DNA from: Cercis canadensis
Lineage: Eukaryota > Streptophyta > Magnoliopsida > Fabales > Fabaceae
Assembly: GCA_003255065.1 (NCBI GenBank)
Contig: QAOA01003577.1
Location: 815,266-879,265 of the forward strand
Direction: 5' to 3'
DNA length: 64,000 bases
Of this stretch, positions 51,568-63,947 are shown piece by piece; positions within the stretch are counted from its first letter, which is position 1; each line of letters starts with the position of its first letter. The notes under the pieces are model-generated. The model did no database searches, was not told the DNA's origin, and saw nothing but the letters and a program-made list of their open reading frames with translations. The position numbers and the translations under genes are program-made.

Positions 51568-51758
51568 TGTGATTGTGATTCACGTAGACGGGCAACACAA
51601 CCAGCTTCAGCTTATGGGATTCTAGAGCTATTGTAGGAACCTTAATGAAGCAGTGATCAGGAAAAATAAACAACATCATATGTATATATATTGGGGTTAT
51701 GCCTTATGGCTCTGGGTTTTCAAGGTTGTTCATATCATACCGCCTTATGAATATGCAG
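51568..51758. other. 5' side of the pyruvate kinase pseudogene
   Basis: Short stretch with the relict leader of the pyruvate kinase gene. No other feature seen. Confidence 0.4.
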
Positions 51759-52800
51759 TGCTTTATTAGGATTTGAACTCCTAGTACTAGTAGGATTGTA
51801 GGAGTAGATAGTAGATACAAGTTGACTAGTACGTCACAAACTTCTTATAACTCTACAAGAACTCAAAAAGACATTTCCTTGTTTAGACTTTGTTTAAATG
51901 TACTGAATGTCTTTATAATTTGAACGAATTTTGAATCAAGTCTTCATAATTTTTTTTTTTCTCTTTTGAAGTTTTTATAATTTGAATTTTTTTTAATTGG
52001 GTCTATGCTGTTACTTCAAATCATAATTTTATTAATTTATGACTCACATGACAAATAATTTGTCTATGTGACAATAAAAAAAGTTGATGTAACGTCAAAG
52101 TAACACATAAATTATCACCACATCATCTTTCCTCTTCTTCCCTGCTTTATTAAGATTTGAACTCCTAATACTAGTAGGACTGTAGGAGTAGATAATAGAT
52201 ATACATACACTGGAGAGTTGACTAGTACACGTCACAAACTTCTTGTAACTCTATAAGGACTCAAAAAGACGTTTCCTTATTTAGACTTGGTTTAAATGTA
52301 TTGAAAATCTTTATAATTTGAACGAATTTTGAATCAAGTCTTTATAATTTTTTTGTTGTTTTTATAATTTAAATTTTTTTTTAATTTGGTCTATGCCGTT
52401 ACTTCAAATTATAATTTTATTAGTTTATGACTCACATGACAAACAGTTTGTCTATGTGACAATAAAAAAAATTGATGTGACGTCAAAATGGCATATAAAT
52501 TGTCACCACATCATCTTTTCTCTTCTTCCATTATCTCTCTACTTTGATAATTTGTGTGCCACTTTGGTGCCACATCAATTTCTTTTATTGTCACATAGAT
52601 AAGTTGTTTAACATGTAAGTACTAAACTAATGAATTTATAATTTGAAATAACGGTAAGAACCCAATTTAAAAAATTTTAAACTATGAAGACCCCAAAAGA
52701 AAAATAAAATTATAAGGACCTGATTCAAAATTCGTTCAAACTATAGAGACCTACAATACATTTAAATCTTTAAACTTTAGAGTACTTTCCCACACACTCT
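51759..52800. repeat. 384-bp tandem duplication plus inverted copy (foldback-like element)
   Basis: Unit 1 (51759-52142) and unit 2 (52143 to about 52530) are direct copies of high similarity, both starting TGCTTTATTA and ending near ACCACATCATCTTT. The sequence from about 52540 to 52790 is an inverted copy of the unit's second half: for example GATTCAAAATTCGTTCAAA (about 52721) is the reverse complement of TTTGAACGAATTTTGAATC in both units, and the CACATCAATTT and GTCACATAGA phrases also pair. The pattern suggests a foldback or MITE-like DNA transposon whose left arm, with about 110 bp of flanking DNA, was later tandemly duplicated. Confidence 0.75.
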
Positions 52801-53606
52801 TGTTTTTTTTTTAAAAAAAAAATTTCCTTTTGCTAATTATGGTACTTACTAGAATATGTTATGTTTCAGCATTATAGCATTTTTAAGATTTTTTTTTTAA
52901 AATTATTTCTTTGATTTTGAATTGCATCATGATGGTTTCAATAATTTCTCATAATATTATTGCAAAAAAAATAAAAAATTCTCTAAGCCTTTTAATTAAG
53001 TATTTTTTTAACACCATTAAATCTTTTTTTTTTCAACCATCTACTTTTATTTTTTTCAATCATGGAACTATTTATTTTAATAATAATTGTCTTTTTAGGT
53101 TTTTTTTTTAAAAAAAAAAAGAGAAAAAGTTAAAAAAAATTTAAAACTGAAAAAAAAAAATCAAAGTAAAAGTTAATTTTACAAATTCTATAAATTTAAA
53201 TTAATTTAAATTATTTAGTAATTAGAAAGTTCAAATCTCACTTAAAACACTAATAGCTAGAGTACGTTGTCTCACATCAAAAGTATAAAAACTAAATAAA
53301 ACTAATCTCCCACGCAATGTAAACCAAATACCAAACGCATTTAAGTTTAACTAAGCTAAACTCTTTTTTTTTGGAATGCGAAACTCATTTATTAAAACAA
53401 AAATATATTTATGATTAAAATGCAGCAAATGCCAAGCTCACATCTATCTAGTTTCCTGCTGTCCTCTATTCCCTTCACAAGCAAGCAACCCGGCTGCAAT
53501 TTACGGATGTCCATTGAGGTACAAAGGCTACACAAAAATTACATGCTAAACAGTGTAATAAAAACCAGAGGAACTTCGCAGAATAGGCGTGTGTTTGAAA
53601 TTTGAA
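52801..53606. other. AT-rich intergenic DNA
   Basis: Dominated by A and T runs. No gene is seen. The right end should contain the 3' UTR of the DUF639 gene. Confidence 0.5.
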
Positions 53607-56600
53607 CTATTCAGTAACAGTATCAGGAACCTTGTCTACAACGCGAATGGGAATGAGCGGAATTGAGTCCCACCATTCCTTCAACCGTCTGTTCCCCGTT
53701 CCATAAGACTTTCCAATCTTGGATGTCAACGACATGCTGAAAATTTGCAATATGATAACCATAATGAAGAATTTAAAGGGGACTGTTGCCAATAAAATTG
53801 CCAACCCAGTCATTGCCACCATCACCACATTTGCATGCTGCCGTAACAAGAATCAAAGTGATTAGTAGAATGAACAAGTCATCGCCTCATAGTTAGCAAC
53901 TCCATCTAAAAGAAAGCATCCCATCTCAAAAAAAAAGAAAAACATCAAGACACATACCTTACGAGCCTTGGAAACAAGTATTGACCATATTTTTAGTATC
54001 GCTATGTTTGCTATCTGTACCATTTCTCGAGCAGTGTACAATCCATGTTGGGCTGACACAATGCTCTCCATAGGGGACTGTTCAGAGGCTGTACAAATTA
54101 CTATCTCGTTGCATTTCTCATTTATCCTGTTATGTCTTGCCACAAGCATCTTTGCTATCACCCAAATCAAGAAAACTGCCATTGCCTTGCCAATCCACTC
54201 CCTGCATCACCCAAATCTAGGTGTAATCCACTTTCCTATCTCGTTAAGGTGACTCGTGGAAAAAGTTAAGGCACCTAACACATATGACAAGTATTTATAA
54301 GCAAACTATAGCACAGGAAGGTAAAAAAAAACGAACTTACTTGTATGTAATTATCAGAGATGCAGCGAGCACAGCAAGAGTAGTTATTGGTCTTTCCCAT
54401 GAGAAGATTTTTTGAAACCAAGGGTCTACACATTTAAGTGGCTTTAGTAGCTCCTGTACAATAAAATCAGAACAAACAATGAATAAGTCTCATCTCCAAG
54501 CACATGTCATGTTTCCTTTCTACTTTAGGACTACTCAGCAATTTGATTCTCAAAAGTAAGATAAACGGACAGCATTTCAAAACACTTTATTCGGCTAAAC
54601 TGTAACATAAAATGTTCATTATTTATCATGAGAAACAACTGCATTTTTTTACAAGCATGTGCTACATGTATCACTGAGGAAAAATATGACCTCCTCATCC
54701 AGGTTAAATTCTTACCAAGAGAACAGCAACACTGTCACCAACTCCTTCCTCTTTTAATTCTTCAGTGGTAGCTTTAGCTATAAGAATCTCTTTTTCTTCC
54801 TTCCTAGCTTGTTTAATAGCAGTATCCAAGGAGGGGGGACTGTCAACTGGACCACTAACACTTTCATATGCTTGGGAAGCCTCTTTTACTTTTATATTAG
54901 AAATTATTGACTTAGAAATGTTCATACTCCTAAGGACCGAACTTGCGCTACATGGGTGTACATTATTGACCTTCTTGAGACTCTCAGCAAGCTCTTCTAG
55001 CACATAATCTCCCTTAGGTAATTCATTATATAACGAAAATATTAAGAACTTTGTTGGAGAAGGAGGTGATATTCTTCGCATTTCTCTTGCTGCATGTAGC
55101 CTTATGATCCCCAATATTGTCCTTGCATGCATTTCCCATGCTTGTATTGGAGATTCTATATTGTATTTTGATAAAAACCGGTGGAGAAGCATAATTTCTT
55201 TTGTCAGAGCAAGCCAATGGTCACGTCTTGTGGAACTTGTTACCTCCGGAAACTCCAGTACAATCCCCTCTGATCTAAAAGATTCAAAAGGAAAAGTACT
55301 TCATATTAGCAACTATGTCAAGATTAAACACATTGCTTTGTTTTAAGCCCTTAAGGCCTGTGGTATGACCAAGCAGTAGATCGGAATCAAAACATTCTTG
55401 ACATTGCAGAGATAAGAAAAATAACTTACACTCAAAAGAAGCTAACTAGAGAAAAAGTCAAATGCCCCCAGTTCTCAAGCCCTTGATTTAAGCATTAGCA
55501 AGACCATTTTGATACAAATCATAACATAAAATTGAGGCACTACCTTGCTCAAATTTCAGAAGCCAAGTGTTATCCAAGAACAATAATGTATAAGTATACA
55601 CATATCAAATGCTCCGTCCCCCCCGCCCCCTTCTTTTCTCTCTCTATTCCCTGATACTTTTAACATGTTAGAAATTCATAGCTCCAAAATAATTACATGA
55701 TGAATGAAAATTGCTGGATTAATCCTTACAATTCAGGAGACTCGTAGACAATTGCCTTGTCAAAAAGTGCAGCTCCCCAAGGACCTGTAGCAGCTGGCTT
55801 CACAGTGTGCTCAATGTCCTTAGACAAGTCTATTTTAAGAGCATCTTCATATTTTATCACTCCTGAGGTCTCAAAGTAAAGAGCATAATTGCTCAGTGTA
55901 AGCCTACCTGGATATTGAACAGAGTTTGAGTGTGGAATAACAGCATTCATGAACTTAAATGAATACAGAACTTACGAGTATAGAACCAACCAGTTACGTA
56001 CCAGGCCAACTTGTTCCTCCAATGTGGCGAACTACTCGCTGAGTGCTTGCTGTTCCTTCCACATGTAATATATATTCGTCATCAGCCAGCTCCACACCAG
56101 TTGGCATTGCTTGTTTATGGAAATGTTTTACGCATCTACAGAATCATTAATTGAAAATAAAAAAGGAAAAGATAATAAGAATTTGGACATTTTCTAATCA
56201 TATTCTACTTGAAGCATTGAAGTCTACCACCATCTAAGCAGCTGGGAGTAGTTTCTCTCCTTTTCTAAATGGTGAATATCCAGAAGGAATTCTGAATGAC
56301 ATACTCTTAATAACTTACAAACTCTTAAGTACTGCTTTATCCATCTTAGAAAGTCCTAAACCCTCTTTCTTCTCAGCATATAATCATTGGGAAATATCCA
56401 CAGCAATTCAGCATTTTTAAATATTCAAGTATAGATCATAAAGGATTACCATCATCAAATCCCTCATAGTAGCATGTGTCTAGCAACTAATTTAGCTGGT
56501 GAGAAAACAGTGGCAACTTAATCACCATTTGCATTTTTTTTCCCTTTTCTTATCAAGAAATAGATCATTCACAATGTTGAGAATTGGGTTCAGGTCAAAT

Positions 56601-58171
56601 CCAAATGCACCAAACATAGACCCTAACCCTGTCATGCATGCATGTACATGAGAAAAGTTATGTTTAAACTCAGATGCATTACTTGTCCATTTCTTTTAAG
56701 AACATGTCGAATGCTGGAAAATGTAGTCGGTGGCCAGTTGGTGCTGTTAGAGTTTCAAAAGTAAACCTTCCATTTGCAACATCAGCAACTAACGGAAGTA
56801 ATGATCCCAACCACACGAATGAATCTTCGCCAACAGTTGGCTCATTAGTAACCTGGAAAAATAGTGTATCAAAATTGATTAGAAACATAGAGTATATAAA
56901 AAGGAAGATTCATCAGTGACAGTCAAGCACCTCTAGGCCAAAGATCTAAAATCTTTCATTTAATTACTTATCAAATATGCTTGAATCTAATACAAGAATT
57001 GAAAAACATCAGGCATTCTTTTCAAGAGAAAATTCAAGGGTAAATTGAGTCTTTTGGAATGAGAAGCCTAAAGCTGGAGAAGGCTGGAATGTAACTTAAG
57101 CTTGAGACAACAAAGGAAGGAAGAGAAACATCACTAGACAGATACAGAAGAAAGGACGAAAGATACAAGTAAGCAATTTTCAGAAGTTATACATATATAT
57201 ATATATGCTTGCTCTTTAATAACATGAACCAATGAAGGGAGAAAGATTCTCTTACAAGGAGGGGCATGATATCTGAATAGAAAAGAGGGATCTCATCTTC
57301 TTCTTGAGTGACATTGGATTGCCTCTTTCTCTGATCTTCTTTCTCCTTTGCTACAGGCTCCTGCAAACCTCAAAAAGTATTATAATACCATATAACTTGA
57401 TTATTATCAGAACCATATCCCAGAACACAAAAGGTAAAATTTGAAAGGACAAACCGCAAACGCATGAATTAAATTTTTTTAAAAAAAAAAATAGTGTGTA
57501 TATGNATTTAAAAAAAAAAAAATAGTGTGTATATGATATGCAGAGAACAATAAGTGCACCTGGGGGTCGTCTTCGTCATAGTAGTTAGGCCTCTCCCAAG
57601 CGAGCATCATGTCATATACTAACCTGCTAAATGCCCCATCATTAATCTTTTCCCCTATGTTGTGGCACATGCTAATGAGAGCCTTTGCACTGCAAAATTC
57701 CACTAGTTTTTTGCTATAGTTTCCCATTTCAGGCTTCCATCCAGCTTCAAACTCGTCCACTAGTTCGTCTACTGAAGTATCCAGCTTCCTAAACAAAATT
57801 TAGATTCAGCACTCAAATAATGAAGTATATATATCTACGTGGTGCAAGAAATGCACGAGTTATAACAAGACAAATTAACAAAAAAATGGGTTTAATTGCT
57901 ATGGCTGCATCTCTCACTTTCGCTTTCACTGGATACGATTCTAATTTTTCTGGGTTTACTAAATGTTGGAAAAGTAAACAAATCAAAGAAAAAGAGATTT
58001 ATGAATGTCTATATTTTTATGTTGTAGGAACAACACTTGCTCTTAATTATATGATTCTGATCACATTACGTAGTGAAGGTGGGTGGGTGAGTGAGAAAAG
58101 AGAGATTACAGTGCACATCTGAGGACGACATCCTCGGCAATGGAGGACAGATACTTGAGCTTCGTCGTCAT
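53607..58171 (-). CDS. DUF639-family plant membrane protein
   Basis: Ten exons join in frame to 674 residues: 58171-58110, 57788-57560, 57360-57256, 56852-56683, 56135-56002, 55907-55730, 55274-54716, 54453-54341, 54201-53958 and 53837-53607. Exon 1 starts MTTKLKYLSSIAEDVVLRCA. Family landmarks are FSRLVYDMMLAWERP, a PGRLTLSNYALYFE block followed by GPWGAALFDKAIVYESP (a GRAM/PH-like pattern), and TSSTRRDHWLALTKEI. The C-terminal part has hydrophobic helices (TTLAVLAASLIITY, AVFLIWVIAKMLVA, AMTGLAILLATVPFKFFIMV) before KSYGTGNRRLKEWWDSIP. Proteins of this family are conserved in plants, but their biochemical role is not established. Residues 540-674 look membrane-embedded, and the N-terminal part is probably cytosolic. 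A single N at 57505 lies in intron 2 and does not touch coding sequence. Confidence 0.88.
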
Positions 58172-59251
58172 CACCGCACCGGTTTTCTTTCTCTGTGCGT
58201 CTCTCGCTGCTTGCTATTCTAACGTGCAGACACCAAAACCGAAGTGTTTCGGTTAATAGGAGAGAGCATGAAACGTGGGTGCGTTCACTAGCTGCCACGT
58301 GCTAATAGCCATGCAAGTGTGTAACCCTTGGTTCTCTCTAGTTTCTCCCCAACTCCTGCGTGATCCTACTAGTTTCGTGTGTCCTTTAACTCTTCAATAG
58401 TAATAAATATTAATATTAATTTGAAATTTTTGGTTCACACATGCAAATATTTGTATGTAATTAACTAACAATAGAATTCTCTAAACTATTCAATATTTTA
58501 TTATTTTTATTTGATTAAAAACTATTACACAATTCCTGAATTTTGATTGATTTTTATTTAACTACAAGAACTCATATATGTTATTTAACTCTTTTTTTTT
58601 TTTTTATCTTATGAAAAATGAGTTTTATTGATTTCATTAGAGCTACTCACTTAAATTCAAGAAAAGCGTGAACAACATTTAGTAACAAAGAGTATTTTAA
58701 TTTATTAATTTAACATTTTAATAATCTATCATATTATTAAAATTAAAGAGGGTGCGATTAGAATTGAGTTAAAATTGAAGGGGTACAGCAGANTAATATT
58801 TTTTTAAAAAAATATAATGAATATAATAGTAATAAATGTCAACTAATCCAAATTAGTATCTTTTTAACAGAAAAAATGAAAACTTTTGGGAAGTTCTAGT
58901 ATTCACCGCCCAAACGCGCGTAAAGCAAAAAGAAAAAAGGTGTAATCAATTAACATACTATCAAATTATCAATAATTATGCCACACTATAAATCTGGTTA
59001 CCAGGAAAAGAAAAGAATTATAAAGCTTTTTTCTTTGTTAGATTGAAAGTTTTCAAGTATTTTCTAATTAAAACTTTAATATGTCTTAAGTAATTCAAAG
59101 TTTAAATAAGAAATAGAATAGGCCTAATTAGAATTATTAAAATTAAAGAGGGTGCGATTAGAATTGAGTTAAAATTGAAGGGGTACAGCAGAAGTCATTG
59201 GAAAGCCTAGAGCTCCTCTTCTCTCTCTCTCCTTCTCTCCCACTCGGCACA
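58172..59251. promoter_or_regulatory. Shared upstream region of DUF639 (minus) and FIP2 (plus)
   Basis: The two genes are divergent, with about 1.08 kb between start codons. The region is AT-rich in the middle, with pyrimidine-rich leader sequence just before FIP2 (59216-59245). It holds a 60-bp direct repeat and an N at 58793. No separate gene is seen. Confidence 0.5.
58731..59194. repeat. Identical direct repeat of about 60 bp flanking 340 bp
   Basis: A block from ATTATTAAAATTAAAGAGGG through GGGGTACAGCAGA occurs at about 58731-58792 and again at about 59132-59194, apparently without mismatch. The first copy ends exactly at the N at 58793; the second continues straight into the FIP2 leader. 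It is either a true local duplication or an assembly join error. Confidence 0.8.
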
Positions 59252-62200
59252 ATGAAGGACTCTAATCCTGAATCGTCTTCTCTGGTTCGGCTCAACATAG
59301 GTAAAATTCTTGCATTCCATTGCTAATCTCTAATTCCGATTCGTTGAAAGTAACCGTTTCAGTAAATAGTTACAACACTTACGACGAATTCTTTCCTCAC
59401 TATTATTTTGTTTGGTTACCGAGAAAACTGAGGAAAATGGAATCATCCAATCTTACCTTCCATATCATTAGTGGTTCATAATTGTAGTTAAAACGAAACT
59501 AAGAGACTTTGGATAAGGAAAAATCGCGGTTATTCTACTTGGTTGGAGTGAATCTGAAGCTTTTGCTGGTCTTCCATTTAGACAATATGACACGTAATCA
59601 TTTCTTGTCCCTGCGCTTTCTGAGTAGCAAAGTGGAGGGCTATTGAGATAGTTTTTGTTTGTGTACTGGAATTTTCACATTTTTATGGATATTTAGAACG
59701 CGATTTGTTTGATCAGAATAGGAAAGAAATTGTGCTGAATTTTGTTCGTTCTTTGTGTATATGCCAGGGGGGAAGAAATTTTGCACCACTATTGATACTT
59801 TGACTCAGCGGGAGCCTGATTCAATGCTGGCCGCCATGTTCAGTGGTCGCCATACTCTGTGCCAAGACTCTGAGAAGGTAGAGTCTCCTTGTTGATTATA
59901 TTTTTCTTTTCATATTGCAGGAGTAAAATCCTGTCACATTTTTTAAATACAGTGACTACTGGACCTTATGATCATTGTTTTACCTATATCTAAACATATC
60001 TTTGGTAGGTGATTTTACAATATAGCTATGCTTTGTTCATAGATATGTGGTATTCTGCACGTTTTCCCAAGTCTACAAACTCTTTGATATCCTTTGACCT
60101 TGATGTAATATCGCAGGGATACGTATTTGTGGATAGGGATGGAAAACATTTTCGGCATATCCTCAATTGGTTAAGAGATGGTGTGGTGCCCACTCTAAAG
60201 GAATCCGAATACACAGAGCTGTTGCGGGAGGCAGAGTACTATCAACTACTTGTAAGCCATGCTCTTCTCTAAGAGGTTAAATTACTGTAAATCTGTTTTC
60301 TTAGGTTATCAACATAGCAATTTGTATCTTCTGTTTGGAAAATTTTATTTTTAGTTTCTGTTGCTGTTACAAACTATAACTAATTGCAAAATCCAGGGGC
60401 TCATAGATGGAATCTCTGCTGTTCTTAGTAAGAAGAAGGAAGATGATGAGTTGCATACAGAATTGACACGTACTGATATCATCAAGTGTATACAATCTGA
60501 GAAAGTCAGGTTTCGAGGGGTTAATCTTTCTGGTCTTGATCTTTCTAAGCTGGTAATTTCCTGGGCCTTACATATATCTGATTTGTATCTTAGTCTACTT
60601 ATAAATGCAATTTCTGTGGTTAATGAAATTTGGGTCTTGGAGAAAATTGTTCATTTCCCAACAACCATAACTACATATGCGTGCTGCTTAATTTTTGTTT
60701 ACCTAGGGTGCAGTTCTGCCTGTAATAGGGAGTTTAAGCTCATGCACGTTGGCAGATAATTTGACTTATATACATATTTGCTTTCAAGATCATAGAATAG
60801 AAGCATTTGTGAAATGTTGATAATGAACAATTGCATTTACCCTTAAGTTGGCTGGAGAAAATTGTGGCATTAACCATTGGCAGTCTTAACATAGAATTTG
60901 AAATGAATTTAAGCCATACTTACTGGCACCTTTGGATGGTGAAGTATGTAGGATAACGTGTTTGCTAACATTATCGTTTCTGACATAGTCTTGATTATGG
61001 ATTTTCAGGATTTATCATATGTCGATTTCAGCTATGCTTGTCTTAAAAATGTCTTCTTCTCACGTGCAAACCTTCAATGTGCAAAGTTCCGGGTAAGTAT
61101 AATTCTGAATATACTTAGTACTTGGATATCAATTTGGCTAGTTGACCTAGAGTCCCGACTGATTTGGTATCTGGCAAGTTAGGTTTGAGATTACCAAAGC
61201 TGAATCTAGTTCAGACTTGTCATGAGTTCAAGTTTTCATTAGTTTGAGCACAACTTGACCAAAATTTAAAAAGGGGAATTGTTTGAGCACGACTTAGGAA
61301 CCAGCTTATTGGTCCCAAACCAAAAATCTCATCTTTATCTTATACTATATCTAATGCAAATACTTATGGTGCTGTATCTAGCAATCACTTTGTTTGATTA
61401 TCCGATTGCAGCACTTTCATTGGTTTACTATTTTAAAACTTGTAATGCTGTATGATTGTCTTGTTTGAGTTAGCTATGAAATTGTATGGTCCCATCTGCA
61501 TTTAGTTTTATTTACAAGTTATCCTGAAACCTATCTAATTTCATAGGATGTTGATGCCGAGGCCTCCATCTTTCACAATGCAACTTTGCGTGAGTAAGTC
61601 ACTCAGAGCAATACTTATATTTTAATTGCATAAATACATGCCACCTCTTACTTATTTATCTTGCCTAGGGAAGATGTGAATTTACTGGGGCAAATCTTCG
61701 TGGAGCTGTATTGGCTGGTGCTTCCCTTCAGAGTGCAAATCTACAAGGCATATTAATCTTTTCTGTTTATCTGCTTTTTGTTATTTAGAATCAATTAATA
61801 GTACTTACTGTTTGATGCTACGCTACCAATTCACTGGTTCTATCATACATGTATCTTTGCCACATAATTTCTTGTCATTTGTGCTCTTTACATTTTAACT
61901 GACAATCTTAGTAATATAATGACAAAAAGTATAGTGGGTTTTGTTGGCAATGCATGACACTGGAACCAATTCTTCATTTCTTTGTATTGAGTTTGAGAGA
62001 TATGCAACTTTCTTTCCAAAAGCTTGATGATTGGGAGAAAGGACATGGCTTTTCATTTTTTTTTAGCTAAAGAATGACAAAGAACAGACTGTTTCTGATT
62101 TTATATCATGAATAAGAATTATTATAGTGAGCATTATGCATGAGAATGTGAAAAGTGGCATACAGAATGATGAGCTTAATAAATAGACAAGGGAATATGT

Positions 62201-63947
62201 AAATATTTATAATAGTCAGCACTAGGACACGTTGTATTCTGCATGCATCTTCCCTTGTATTTATGTAAACGAATTGGAAACTGACCCAGTGCTATCAAGT
62301 CCAACTTTTGAGGCTTCTTTTCTTCTACATTCCAGATTTCCAGCATGATGTTACAATTTGGTCTTCCATCGTCCCATTTTTTATGTTGCTTACATGGAAG
62401 CAAGAAGTTAAACACTACATTGTGTTGACTGTATTAGTTAGATTAAACAGGATGCTTAAAAATGAAGTTCATTTGTTTAAAATTTTCCTGTTCTGCAGAT
62501 GCTTGTCTAATAGATTGTAGCTTTTGTGGAGCAGACCTGCGATCTGCACATCTACAGGTTTACCACAAATGAGTCTTTCACTTGTATAATTATCTTATTA
62601 CATTTGATGATATTTTTCTATTTGTTGTTTTAATCGTTCATCAATCAACTATGCTTTTTTCTTCTAACAGGGTGGTTTTTTGTTTGGGGGGGGAACTTGA
62701 ATACCATAACTTATGAAACTTCTTCTGTCCTATTAAGAATAGCATTGGAAGGAGTTTGGTCTTAGATTTCAGTAGGTGAATGACATTCCAATAAAAAATA
62801 TTCATGATTCATCAACTTCAAATAAGCACATCCAAGGTCCATTAGAGTATAATGATATACATGCTCCTTGTAGGGAATATTGCCAATGAATTGAAAATTG
62901 GATTCCTTCTGAAAATTTTCTATCCGAATCCTTTGAATTAATCAAAAGCTAATGTTGATTATGCATACGAACATAGACAATTGCTGTTGCACTTTACAAT
63001 TATGTGTATGTTGTATGGTATAGTTATTGTTTTTTAACTAGAGCACATCTATGACAGATCATGTTGACTTTTATTTTTTGTCAATCAAATAATTTATGAA
63101 TCAAGTGGTGGATTGATCAGTTTAATTATATGGTGATATCTGTCCTGGTATCTACTTTTCTTACATAAATAAATGTAAGGGTCGAATATGAATGGAAGAA
63201 AGAGGGCTTTTCTTATTGTTTCTTTTACCTGGTATTTTTATGAGATGCTGTAGTTGATAAAGCAACATGGTTTGTGTTGTGGCTTGGATGAAGGTTTGTC
63301 ATGATTCATTAATAAATACCTTTAACTTCTCAGAATGCAGATCTTACTAATGCCAATCTTGAGGGAGCTGTTTTAGAAGGAGCTAATTTAAAGGTAATAG
63401 ATTTTAGATCTGAATGGGTGTGTATATAATAAGATGAAACTATTATTTCACCTAATAGAACGTTATTTTCTATTACTAAGAACATTTATGGAATTTCTTT
63501 TTCTTGTGCTTGAATGTCACATTTTAGCAGACACGTAAGTACTCCCCCCCCCCCCCCCCCCCTTCTCTCTCTCTCTGCCTTTTGGACTCTCTGTCATTCA
63601 ATTATTTAAAATAACATGTCAGATGCGAATTTGCACGAGTTGAAATTTTGAGAACTGATGTTAGTTGCTGCAAAGTACCATCTTTGCTGTTTCATTCGTA
63701 CATGTCTTATTGCACCACATTCTTGTAAGCATGCAACTGCACATATTATTTTATGGTTCAGGTTTCATTGATCAAATAAACTATCATAGTTTTGTAAAGT
63801 TCTTTTTACCGGTGATCATTCCTGCTATAAAGAATTAGGTTGTTGAAATCAATTCCTTGTTCTCAGGGTGCAAAACTGAATAATGCCAATTTAAAGGGCG
63901 CAAACCTTCAACGGGCTTATCTACGCCATGTCAACCTTCGGGATACG
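59252..63947 (+). CDS. FIP2: FIP2-type BTB/POZ and pentapeptide-repeat protein, 3' end missing
   Basis: Ten exons give 285 residues before the window ends: 59252-59300, 59768-59877, 60117-60251, 60397-60552, 61009-61092, 61547-61593, 61674-61747, 62499-62557, 63334-63393 and 63867-63947. The N-terminal T1-type BTB domain (about 11-95) has VRLNIGGKKFCTT, SMLAAMF and YVFVDRDGKHFRHILNWLRD. From about 140 on, pentapeptide repeats A(N/D)LxX dominate: LSGLDLSKLDLSYVDF, RANLQCAKF, GADLRSAHLQNADLTNANLE. Only about 13 residues should remain beyond the edge, because Arabidopsis FIP2 has 298. FIP2 was found as a partner of the formin AFH1, and BTB proteins of this KCTD9-like type can be CUL3 adaptors; the latter is inference. 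Intron 7 starts with GC instead of GT (CAA-G/GC at 61748). Confidence 0.9.
63544..63590. repeat. Poly-C run followed by TC repeats
   Basis: Nineteen C (63544-63562) are followed by TTCTCTCTCTCTCT. It lies in intron 9 of FIP2. Length is likely unreliable in sequencing. Confidence 0.9.

Noticed and set aside
53222..53300. B-box-like GAAAGTTCAAATCTC
   Set aside because: Isolated short match in AT-rich DNA; no tRNA or SINE structure around it.
57820..58122. Plus-strand open frame of about 100 codons inside DUF639 intron 1
   Set aside because: It has hydrophobic stretches but no family I recognise, and overlaps exon 1 of DUF639 on the other strand; chance frame is more likely. A protein search would settle it.
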